From JACPLA01 sp035291905 (lineage in GTDB: Bacteria; Bacteroidota; Ignavibacteria; UBA10030), in contig DATDRF010000080.1 of NCBI GenBank assembly GCA_035291905.1, positions 1-11,344 of the forward strand: 11,344 bases of DNA. Direction: 5' to 3'. Under the pieces are notes generated by a model. That model ran no database searches. It saw nothing but the letters and a program-made list of their open reading frames with translations, and was not told the DNA's origin. Positions 1 to 5,429 of the stretch are shown here, in pieces (positions within the stretch are counted from its first letter, which is position 1; every line of letters begins with the position of its first letter). Both the position numbers and the translations under genes were made by a program.

Positions 1-18
1 ATGGTTTCGCTTTTTCAT
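1..18 (-). CDS. Start of a gene running off the left edge (first six codons)
   Basis: An ATG at 18-16 on the minus strand opens a frame reading M-K-K-R-N-H to the window edge. A strong Shine-Dalgarno sequence, GGAGG (29-25), sits six bases upstream. The basic MKKR beginning resembles the N-region of a signal peptide or membrane protein, but six codons cannot identify the product. It lies 149 bp downstream of the EamA gene in the same orientation. The call rests only on the RBS-ATG pair. Confidence 0.55.
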
Positions 19-114
19 GGCTTTCCTCCGTCATTCACGTCATCCCCACGTCGATAGCCGTCCAAAGTTACATCCATTTCACGAAAGATTCACCCTGCCC
101 TTCAAGCCAGAACC

Positions 115-151
115 CCGAAATCCGGCGAGGAGATACCGAGGTTGATTTCGG
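115..151 (-). repeat. Inverted repeat downstream of the EamA gene
   Basis: CCGAAATC at 115-122 and GATTTCGG at 144-151 are perfect 8-bp inverted copies separated by 21 bp, just past the EamA stop codon. It could form a hairpin in the transcript, but no T-tract follows on the minus strand, so I do not call it an intrinsic terminator. It may be chance. Confidence 0.3.
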
Positions 152-167
152 ACTTCCGATTGAGCCC

Positions 168-623
168 TCACCCCTTTGCAGGCTGATGGCTCAGCTGGAG
201 CAGGACAATTCCGATGATGATGGCCGTTAGCCCAAGGCCTATGCGCGCATCAATGTGCTGGTCTCCCCGAATGAGCCCGAACACCGTTCCGGCGAGAGGT
301 GAGCATGCGAAAGCGAGTGCCAGCGTCACACCAAGGTTTTCGCTTGTACTCAACGCAGTATAGAAGCTCCACATTCCCAGGCTTCCCGCAACGATTCCTC
401 CGCCGATCACAATCATCATCCACGCCTGTGTGTCGGACGGGCTTGCGATGGACTTCCAGGCCGGAATGGAGATGAGCCCCAGCACGATCACTGCTACAGC
501 GGTCCGCAACGTTATTCCTGCAATCGGCGGGATTCCCATCGCACGCAGTCCGGCCTTCTCAAAGTAGCCCCCGATCCCCCAGGCAACACCCGCAATGATG
601 GCATAAAGGATGTATTGCTTCAT
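168..623 (-). CDS. Half-size EamA-family (DMT) membrane transporter
   Basis: A 151-residue, very hydrophobic protein with about five predicted membrane helices: roughly residues 3-20, 35-53, 68-90, 97-115 and 128-145. The pattern, with an early G-x-x-W-G-I-G-G-Y-F segment and a SENLGVTLALAF segment ahead of the fourth helix, matches one EamA domain of the drug/metabolite transporter superfamily. Canonical members have two EamA domains (about 300 residues, ten helices). This protein has one, as in small DMT members that must dimerise. The substrate cannot be told. The ATG at 623 is the first start and gives a sensible membrane N-terminus; the RBS is weak. The gene follows the response-regulator terminator, so it probably has its own promoter, but I could not place one convincingly. 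Family assignment is fairly firm, function unknown. Confidence 0.8.
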   Translation of the reverse strand: MKQYILYAIIAGVAWGIGGYFEKAGLRAMGIPPIAGITLRTAVAVIVLGLISIPAWKSIASPSDTQAWMMIVIGGGIVAGSLGMWSFYTALSTSENLGVTLALAFACSPLAGTVFGLIRGDQHIDARIGLGLTAIIIGIVLLQLSHQPAKG

Positions 624-707
624 GGATATTCCGTATGTGTGTAAGGATGGATGACAATCTCAAACTACTGAGGAATGGGACGAACAGCAACTCGGGGTCA
701 ATGGGGG

Positions 708-745
708 AAAAAGAAACGCGCCGGCATGTCTCTGGGAGACCGGCG
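708..745 (-). terminator. Intrinsic terminator of the response-regulator gene
   Basis: On the minus strand, CGCCGG (745-740) plus TCTC (739-736) pair with GAGA (732-729) plus CCGGCG (724-719). The loop is three bases and there is a four-base bulge (728-725). The stem is followed by a T-rich run covering 716-708 that is broken by one C. It begins 20 bp past the response-regulator stop codon and so should end that transcript before the EamA gene. Confidence 0.75.
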
Positions 746-764
746 GCCATGGAGAAGAGAAATC

Positions 765-1127
765 CTACCGCAACACTTGCCGAACGACTTTCACGAGATC
801 ATCCACATCAAACGGCTTGGTCATGTAGGCAGCCGCACCGAGAGTCTTCGCCCGCTGCGCCGATTGGTTGTCGTCCAGAGCGGTAAGACAAATGAAGGGA
901 ATCGCGGAAACTGTCGAGTCATTCTTCAACTGCTTCAGCATGGTAAAACCGTCTTTCTGAGGAAGTTTTACATCCGAAATGATCAGGTCGGGCCTGAATG
1001 CTCCGATCGAATCAAGGGCCTCTTCGGCAGATGTGGACTTGCGGACCTTATATCCTTCGTCTTCGAGCACCGTGGCAAGGACATTCACCAGCATTTCCTC
1101 ATCTTCCACCAGTAGGATATTTTTCAT
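765..1127 (-). CDS. Stand-alone CheY-like response regulator (receiver domain only)
   Basis: A 120-residue protein made of one receiver domain with all the key residues: the acidic pair E8/D9 and D10-position acid that bind Mg2+ (ILLVEDEE), the phospho-acceptor Asp52 in IISDVKLPQKDG, Thr82 in the CLTA segment and Lys104 in the MTKPF motif. It should be phosphorylated by a histidine kinase and act through protein-protein contact, since there is no DNA-binding or enzymatic output domain. No kinase lies in the window, so the partner and pathway are unknown. The frame stays open upstream to about 1223, but the ATG at 1127 is chosen because it starts the receiver fold exactly and has GAGGA about eight bases upstream; the extra upstream residues look like untranslated leader. 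The gene is followed by an intrinsic terminator and looks monocistronic, although no convincing promoter was seen in the 222-bp leader. Confidence 0.92.
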   Translation of the reverse strand: MKNILLVEDEEMLVNVLATVLEDEGYKVRKSTSAEEALDSIGAFRPDLIISDVKLPQKDGFTMLKQLKNDSTVSAIPFICLTALDDNQSAQRAKTLGAAAYMTKPFDVDDLVKVVRQVLR

Positions 1128-1349
1128 GGGAGGAATCCTCAGCGGTTGATGACTCAATGAACTATCGGAAAGTAGAATTCTGCGAATGTGGGAGTGATGA
1201 CGCGGAACACAAAAAACAGACATTTTTTTGGACCCTAAGAGATTTTTGCGAGTCTCCCCCGCTTGTTCCGTCCGCAGTTAGGGCTGTACCTTCCACTAAT
1301 CTGCAAACCGGTGGGTCCATCTTCTTTCGCAGTAAAGGATTCTTTCTCC

Positions 1350-3011
1350 CTATTTTTCTCTTCGATAGACGATCTTCCCTCCGACAACAGTGATGTCGAC
1401 GGCGGCATTTTCGATTTTCACCGGATCGATCGCAAGAATGTTTTCTTTGAGGATCGCGAAATCGGCAAGCTTTCCCGGCGCTATCGACCCTTTCTCTTTC
1501 TCCTCAAAGGCGGCATATGCATTGGTAATGGTATAGGCCTCTATGGCTTCTTCTACCCGGACCTTCTGTTCAGGGAACCAGCCTTTGGGATTAGCCCCGT
1601 CCGTCGTTCGGCGCGTGACGGCCGCATAGATACCGAGGAGGGGATTCAGCGGCCCGACGGTCCAGTCGCTGCCAAAAGACAACTTCACTTTGTTGTCGAG
1701 AAATGATCGGAAAGGATATGTTGTCTTGCAACGATCGTGTCCTATCCTCTTCTCGGCCCAACGGCCGTCGTCGATCACGTGATAAGGCTGAACGGAGGCG
1801 ATGACGCCGAGCCGGGCGAAACGCGTGAAATCCCCTGGATGGATGTGTTGGGCATGCTCAATTCTGAAACGTCTGTCCCACGCCCGATTCTCTTTCACGA
1901 CCTTTTCAAAGAGATCCAGGATTCTGCTGTTGGCGCTGTCTCCGATCGCATGGATGGAGAGCTGCAAATGCGCTTTGTCCGCTCCGAGCGCCCATTTCTC
2001 GAGACTGCCGTCCAGGAGGATGTCGCTTGGGAGACCGCGCGTGGTCGGGTCTGAAGTGAACGGCTCGAAGAAGAGGGCGGTAGATGATCCGAGAGAGCCG
2101 TCGGCAAAGGCCTTGAGTGAACCCACACGGACCCATTCGTCACCGAACGGGACCTCGATTCCCGAGCGGGTCAGATGCTCCCACTGGCTTATCGAAAGCC
2201 GACAATGGAAACGGGCGGTGAGTTCTCCCTTCCTTGCCAACTGCCGATACACGCGCACGTCCGATGCAGACGAGACATCCTGTATGCTTGTGACTCCGAA
2301 CTTCCTGGCTTCCGCAAGGGCAAGCCGAATCGCCCCTTCAAGTTCCTCGGGTGAATCGCCGGGCATCACCCTATAGACGTAGCTCATCGCCTCGTCTTTC
2401 AGAACTCCGGTCGGCTCTCCGGTTTTCGGATCTTTCACGACCGTCCCTCCCGGGGGATCAGGCGTATCTTTTGTCACTCCGGCAAGCTTCAAAGCATGGC
2501 TGTTTGCAAGGGACATATGTCCGTCGTACCGATTGACGAACACGGGAGTATTCGGCGTCAGGCCGTCAATGAGCTCCTTCGTAGGAAGATTCCCGCCCGG
2601 CCAGTTATCATGGTCCCAGTCACCTCCCGTGACCCATCGGTCAGGAAATTTCTTCGCTCGCTCTCTGATCAACGTGGCGAATTCTTTTTCGCTTTTTGCG
2701 TTGCGCAGGTCAACGTTCTGCAGCTGGAATCCCCCGGAGCTGAAGTGCGTATGGTTGTCGATGAAACCCGGGAGCATCAAGCGCCCCCGCAGGTCAATCA
2801 CGGTCGTCGAAGGCCCGGTAAGCTTCTGGATTTCTGCATTCGATCCCACCGCAAGAATTCTATCACGGAGAACGGCAACTGCCTGTGCTTTCGGCTGTGC
2901 CGGATTGACCGTCCAGACCGTCCCATTCGTGAAGACGACATCAGCCATTTGGTTTTGACCTTGAAGAAGGCAAGCACCCAAAACGATTGAGAGAAACAGA
3001 GAGGTTTTCAT
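1350..3011 (-). CDS. Secreted metal-dependent amidohydrolase, YtcJ/amidohydrolase 3 family
   Basis: A 553-residue protein of the usual length for amidohydrolase family 3 (YtcJ-like, related to N-substituted formamide deformylase). After an N-terminal export signal (residues 1 to about 18) come the small beta-sandwich start (DVVFTNGTVWTV) and the metal-site H-T-H at 87-89 in GFIDNHTH. Further conserved parts are Lys300 before FADGSLGS, His354 in HAIGD, His386 in RIEHAQ and Asp449 in SFGSDW. The C-terminal segment GSIAPGKLADFAIL is typical. It probably hydrolyses an amide or related C-N bond at a metal centre; the substrate is not predictable. The signal peptide implies action outside the cytoplasm, which is less common in this mostly cytoplasmic family. 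Cys13 in LGAC only weakly resembles a lipobox, so lipoprotein status is uncertain. A candidate promoter and palindrome lie upstream; the RBS is poor. Confidence 0.9.
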   Translation of the reverse strand: MKTSLFLSIVLGACLLQGQNQMADVVFTNGTVWTVNPAQPKAQAVAVLRDRILAVGSNAEIQKLTGPSTTVIDLRGRLMLPGFIDNHTHFSSGGFQLQNVDLRNAKSEKEFATLIRERAKKFPDRWVTGGDWDHDNWPGGNLPTKELIDGLTPNTPVFVNRYDGHMSLANSHALKLAGVTKDTPDPPGGTVVKDPKTGEPTGVLKDEAMSYVYRVMPGDSPEELEGAIRLALAEARKFGVTSIQDVSSASDVRVYRQLARKGELTARFHCRLSISQWEHLTRSGIEVPFGDEWVRVGSLKAFADGSLGSSTALFFEPFTSDPTTRGLPSDILLDGSLEKWALGADKAHLQLSIHAIGDSANSRILDLFEKVVKENRAWDRRFRIEHAQHIHPGDFTRFARLGVIASVQPYHVIDDGRWAEKRIGHDRCKTTYPFRSFLDNKVKLSFGSDWTVGPLNPLLGIYAAVTRRTTDGANPKGWFPEQKVRVEEAIEAYTITNAYAAFEEKEKGSIAPGKLADFAILKENILAIDPVKIENAAVDITVVGGKIVYRREK

Positions 3012-3074
3012 GGTGAGGGCTCATGAGAGTGGTGAGGATAAGAAGAAGGAAAGAGCCAGTAAGAGAACGGAGGC

Positions 3075-3103
3075 AAGATAGAGAAGATGGCAGGGAAATG
3101 CAA
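3075..3103 (-). promoter_or_regulatory. Candidate promoter of the amidohydrolase gene
   Basis: On the minus strand a -35-like TTGCAT (3103-3098) and a -10-like TATCTT (3080-3075) are 17 bp apart, which would start transcription near 3068, about 57 bases before the ATG. The -10 matches TATAAT at four of six positions, the -35 at three of six. The consensus of this lineage's main sigma factor may differ, so confidence is moderate. Confidence 0.4.
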
Positions 3104-3117
3104 TGTGTTAAACACAT
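3103..3117. promoter_or_regulatory. 15-bp palindrome at the amidohydrolase promoter (possible operator)
   Basis: ATGTGTT (3103-3109) and AACACAT (3111-3117) are perfect 7-bp inverted halves around one base. The palindrome abuts and by one base overlaps the upstream edge of the candidate -35 element. The size and symmetry fit a binding site for a dimeric regulator. No regulator gene is seen in the window. Confidence 0.4.
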
Positions 3118-3137
3118 CCGCCCGTTGCGCTGAATTC

Positions 3138-3183
3138 GAAGGTTACCTTCAACTCAGTTCAACCTTTGAAGAAGGTAACCTTC
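3138..3183. repeat. Two palindromic 13-mers in inverted arrangement
   Basis: GAAGGTTACCTTC at 3138-3150 and its exact reverse complement GAAGGTAACCTTC at 3171-3183. Each is itself a palindrome (GAAGGT/ACCTTC around one base). The centres are 33 bp apart, about three DNA turns. The spacer holds a further ACCTT half-site (3162-3166). The group lies between the T9SS-protein gene and the amidohydrolase promoter. No T-tract follows on the minus strand, so a terminator is unlikely; paired operators or a dispersed intergenic repeat are the alternatives. Confidence 0.55.
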
Positions 3184-3220
3184 AGCCACAAGAGGAGGGG
3201 ATGAGTACGCCTCATCGTCC

Positions 3221-3847
3221 CTACTTTACCAGCAGCATGGTCTTGCGAAGGACGGTTTTCCCTTGATCAGAAGAGGCAACGAGCTCATACAAATACATAC
3301 CGCTCGAGAATCGGGACGCATCCCATGTTTCCTGGTGGTAGCCGGCTGTCTGCTTCTCATCAATCAGGGTTGCCACCTCTCGCCCGAGGAGGTCGAAAAC
3401 CCGGAGATTTACGTGACTGACGACTGACAACTGATAACTGACAACTGTTGTCGGATTAAACGGATTCGGATAGTTCTGGAAGAGCTCGAATTTCTCAGGA
3501 GCAGCGACGGAGAATCTGATCTCTTTGGTCCAACTTTGGCCCGCAGGAGTCGATACCTTCAACGCCAATACGTGTTCTCGACCAACGGGCGCCGATTTGT
3601 CGACGGAAAACCTGAATATGGCCGCTCTTTTCTCCAACTCGCCGAGACCCTCCACGGCATAGCGAGCGGATGTGAAGCTCACGCACGAAGGAACGCCCAC
3701 CACTTCAACCGTTATGTGTTCCTGCCGAAACGCTGATGCGTTTTCAACAGTAAGTTCGATGAGGTTATCCCTCGATGCAAACGGAACGACATGCTGTGCC
3801 GGAGCGGCAACGACAAAGATGAGAATACCAGCGATGATTTTGAACAT
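3221..3847 (-). CDS. Small secreted protein with type IX secretion (Por) C-terminal sorting domain
   Basis: A 208-residue exported protein. Residues 1-18 form a signal peptide with likely cleavage after APAQ. Residues 20-115 form an Ig/CARDB-like beta region (ELTVENASAF, IFRFSVDKSAPVG) of the kind found in Por-secreted proteins. Residues 118-208 are the T9SS type A sorting domain: FQNYPNPFNPTT, then LRVFDLLGREVATL, TAGYHQETWDAS, SSGMYLYELVAS and a basic KTMLLVK tail. Such domains send proteins through the type IX machinery in the outer membrane and are usually cleaved there. Almost nothing precedes the domain except one beta domain, so no enzymatic role is visible. The ATG at 3847 has a G-rich GGGGGG stretch a few bases upstream, and a good promoter lies at 3922-3950. 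Odd feature: codons 134-145 are built from a tandem heptanucleotide repeat. Confidence 0.88.
   Translation of the reverse strand: MFKIIAGILIFVVAAPAQHVVPFASRDNLIELTVENASAFRQEHITVEVVGVPSCVSFTSARYAVEGLGELEKRAAIFRFSVDKSAPVGREHVLALKVSTPAGQSWTKEIRFSVAAPEKFELFQNYPNPFNPTTVVSYQLSVVSHVNLRVFDLLGREVATLIDEKQTAGYHQETWDASRFSSGMYLYELVASSDQGKTVLRKTMLLVK
3413..3447 (-). repeat. Five tandem heptanucleotides inside the T9SS domain coding sequence
   Basis: On the minus strand, reading from 3447: CAGTTGT, CAGTTAT, CAGTTGT, CAGTCGT, CAGTCAC. These are five uninterrupted 7-bp units of form CAGTYRT, the last one degenerate. Three units make 21 bp, so the repeat reads in frame as VVSYQLS followed by VVSH, residues 135-145 of the protein. 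The sorting domain keeps its normal spacing across it. Confidence 0.9.
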
Positions 3848-3921
3848 AGACCCCCCGAAGAAGTGTGACGTGTGGAGCGGTAGGGAACCTCTGAAGACCC
3901 CCTTAACCGATGAACGAGCGA

Positions 3922-3950
3922 ATGTTAACGATGAGGATGGATGCAGTCAA
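3922..3950 (-). promoter_or_regulatory. Promoter of the T9SS-protein gene
   Basis: On the minus strand TTGACT (3950-3945) and TAACAT (3927-3922) are separated by exactly 17 bp. They match the sigma70-type -35 at five of six positions and the -10 at four of six. Transcription would begin near 3915, about 68 bases before the ATG at 3847. This separates the gene from the lipoprotein gene that ends at 3965. Confidence 0.55.
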
Positions 3951-3964
3951 GGACAAAATTTCTG

Positions 3965-4714
3965 CTACTCGACCGGCGGAGTTTTCTTCTGCGAGAGGAG
4001 GACGACGGCAATGCCGACGACGCCGACAATAATCGCCCCCGTCATGATCTGGTCTCCCGCGGTGAACTTCGAGGAGTTGTTCGGTTTCGGCGGCACAGGC
4101 CGCCAGGGCTTTCGGTATTGCTCCCAGGGAATCTCGTCAACAGACGAGACTTTAAATCGGAATTTGTAGTCCACGACCCCTGTTCCCTCGAACTTCATCG
4201 ACAAAAGAAACTCAACGATCCCGTTCTTGTTTGCAAGGATGCGCCTCCTCGTGGTCTCCGAATTCTTGTCCGTTGTCGGAAGAAGGTCTCTCTCCTGCCA
4301 TTTCAATCCGTCATGATAGACGCTCGAAACCGGAATCGCCATTTCGATGACGTATCCTTTTGGCAGAACGACTGTCGATACCGCAGGGATGTTGTCCTGG
4401 GAATAGTACGTCCGAATTGACCGGAGGGGATGGGATTTCCCCAGAACGCCGATGACCGCCCCCGACCAATCGATCGTGATATTAGAAGAGGTCAGATTGG
4501 TAAGCTTGAAGCGGATCGCACCTGCGTCGATGCGAAAAATGACCTTGATGCGCTCGTCTGCATAAGAGAGCTTTCCGGTGGGAGTCGGGGAAGTGAGGAG
4601 ATACGTGTAGCGGAACTTCGTGCCAAGGGAAGACCGAAGCTTCGAGGCAGCACTGCATCCGGCGAGGAGGAGTATGCCGACAAGAAGCATCGATATGGCT
4701 GTTGGTTTTTTCAT
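3965..4714 (-). CDS. Predicted lipoprotein with a C-terminal transmembrane helix, function unknown
   Basis: A 249-residue protein from the ATG at 4714. That start gives a textbook lipoprotein signal: basic MKK, a hydrophobic stretch, then the lipobox LLLAGC with the lipidated cysteine at residue 20. An in-frame ATG at 4738 would add eight residues (MRILLTRI) and weaken the signal; neither start has a strong RBS. The body (about 30-200) is beta-rich, including KVIFRIDAGAIRFKLTNLTS, NITIDWSGAVI and GYVIEMAIPVSS, a layout like envelope lipoproteins with an Ig-like fold. A proline-rich linker (RPVPPKP) leads to a hydrophobic segment at about 223-240 and a short QKKTPPVE tail. A lipid anchor at one end and a membrane helix at the other would tether both ends, which is unusual. 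I do not recognise the family. Confidence 0.75.
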   Translation of the reverse strand: MKKPTAISMLLVGILLLAGCSAASKLRSSLGTKFRYTYLLTSPTPTGKLSYADERIKVIFRIDAGAIRFKLTNLTSSNITIDWSGAVIGVLGKSHPLRSIRTYYSQDNIPAVSTVVLPKGYVIEMAIPVSSVYHDGLKWQERDLLPTTDKNSETTRRRILANKNGIVEFLLSMKFEGTGVVDYKFRFKVSSVDEIPWEQYRKPWRPVPPKPNNSSKFTAGDQIMTGAIIVGVVGIAVVLLSQKKTPPVE

Positions 4715-4796
4715 GATTCTCGTCAGAAGGATCCGCATTGGGACCGCGAAATCGAATCGAGTGGGAGGTCAGGATTCGATTGAAGGCAGAGACTGT

Positions 4797-5375
4797 CTAT
4801 CGTTTCAATTGGTCTTTGAGTTTTGCCGTCAGATTCCGAACTGTTTCCAGGAATCTATCATACGCCAGGGAGTCCCGCTGGCCGCCGATCCATTCCGGTT
4901 CGGCCACCAATCCGGGGTTTTTGAGCTTGTTGAAAAGGCCCAGGTTCTTGATCTTGTTGAAAACGACCTTCGTCCCGGAAGTATCTTCTTCACGTATCCA
5001 GAACTTGCCCTGATCCTTTCCCACCGTGCTCGTCATGCCGATCCTGCTCAGCGGGTAGAGCATAACCAGGACCTCCTCGCCCCTTTCAAATCTCGGTACA
5101 CCGGCCGGATAAAGCTCCTTTCCATTCGCTTCCCCGCCGTATTGCTTGATGTCGACGGTATCTCCCTCGACGCCGTAAATCGGCTCGAGAACTTCAAACG
5201 TGTAACGCGTCATGTACAGGTTCATCCGATCTTTCGTCCCGGTCTCAATGTCAATCACTCTTCCCGCAAAGATCATCCCGGATTCACGAATAAGGGACTC
5301 CAGATTCATGGTGGACTTCTGAGAGTATACCGGCACCTCGCAGAAGAAAAGAACAACCGTCATCAGAAATATCAT
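4797..5375 (-). CDS. Secreted protein of unknown function, small beta-barrel type
   Basis: From the ATG at 5375 the protein has 192 residues: a hydrophobic leader with likely cleavage after PVYSQ (near residue 19), then a compact domain. It carries SLIRESGMIFAGRVIDIETG, YTFEVLEPIYG, a GGEANGKELYPAG segment and a PRFERGEEVLVMLYP segment. That order (an IFxGxV strand, then TFEVLE, then GGxxxG, then GxPxFxxGExxLV) is one I associate with small exported OB/NTR-like beta-barrel proteins; no catalytic residues stand out. The tail is basic and helical. Start choice is uncertain: the ATG-initiated leader has no basic residues and its RBS is 17 bases away, whereas starting at CTG (5384) or ATT (5387) adds LKR or ILKR and places the RBS correctly. 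It lies 54 bp downstream of pyrG in the same direction. Confidence 0.75.
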   Translation of the reverse strand: MIFLMTVVLFFCEVPVYSQKSTMNLESLIRESGMIFAGRVIDIETGTKDRMNLYMTRYTFEVLEPIYGVEGDTVDIKQYGGEANGKELYPAGVPRFERGEEVLVMLYPLSRIGMTSTVGKDQGKFWIREEDTSGTKVVFNKIKNLGLFNKLKNPGLVAEPEWIGGQRDSLAYDRFLETVRNLTAKLKDQLKR

Positions 5376-5392
5376 TCTCTTCAGAATCTTTT

Positions 5393-5399
5393 CCTCTCC
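5393..5399 (-). promoter_or_regulatory. Shine-Dalgarno sequence that argues for a non-ATG start
   Basis: GGAGAGG (5399-5393) lies eight bases before an in-frame CTG (5384), five before ATT (5387) and seventeen before the first in-frame ATG (5375). Normal spacing favours CTG or ATT, and the extra residues give the secreted protein a basic signal-peptide N-region. Confidence 0.5.
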
Positions 5400-5429
5400 T
5401 TTTTCATAGCATCGCCGTTTTCCCGTGCT

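Noticed and set aside
675..1115. Plus-strand open frame across the response-regulator locus
   Set aside because: It covers the reverse of a clear receiver domain and its terminator; the protein is low-quality and basic with no motif.
1128..1349. Non-coding RNA or riboswitch ahead of the response regulator
   Set aside because: The 222-bp stretch has A/T runs and short GAGA/TCTC matches but no convincing structured element, promoter or known RNA motif.
2496..2990. Plus-strand open frames in the amidohydrolase gene
   Set aside because: They are shadows of a gene whose metal-site motifs are all intact on the minus strand.
3197..3220. Hairpin GATGAG-TACGC-CTCATC just after the T9SS gene stop codon
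   Set aside because: The stem is six base pairs with a bulged extension and is followed by CCCCTCCTC rather than T residues, so I do not call it an intrinsic terminator, although it may pause transcription or protect the 3' end.
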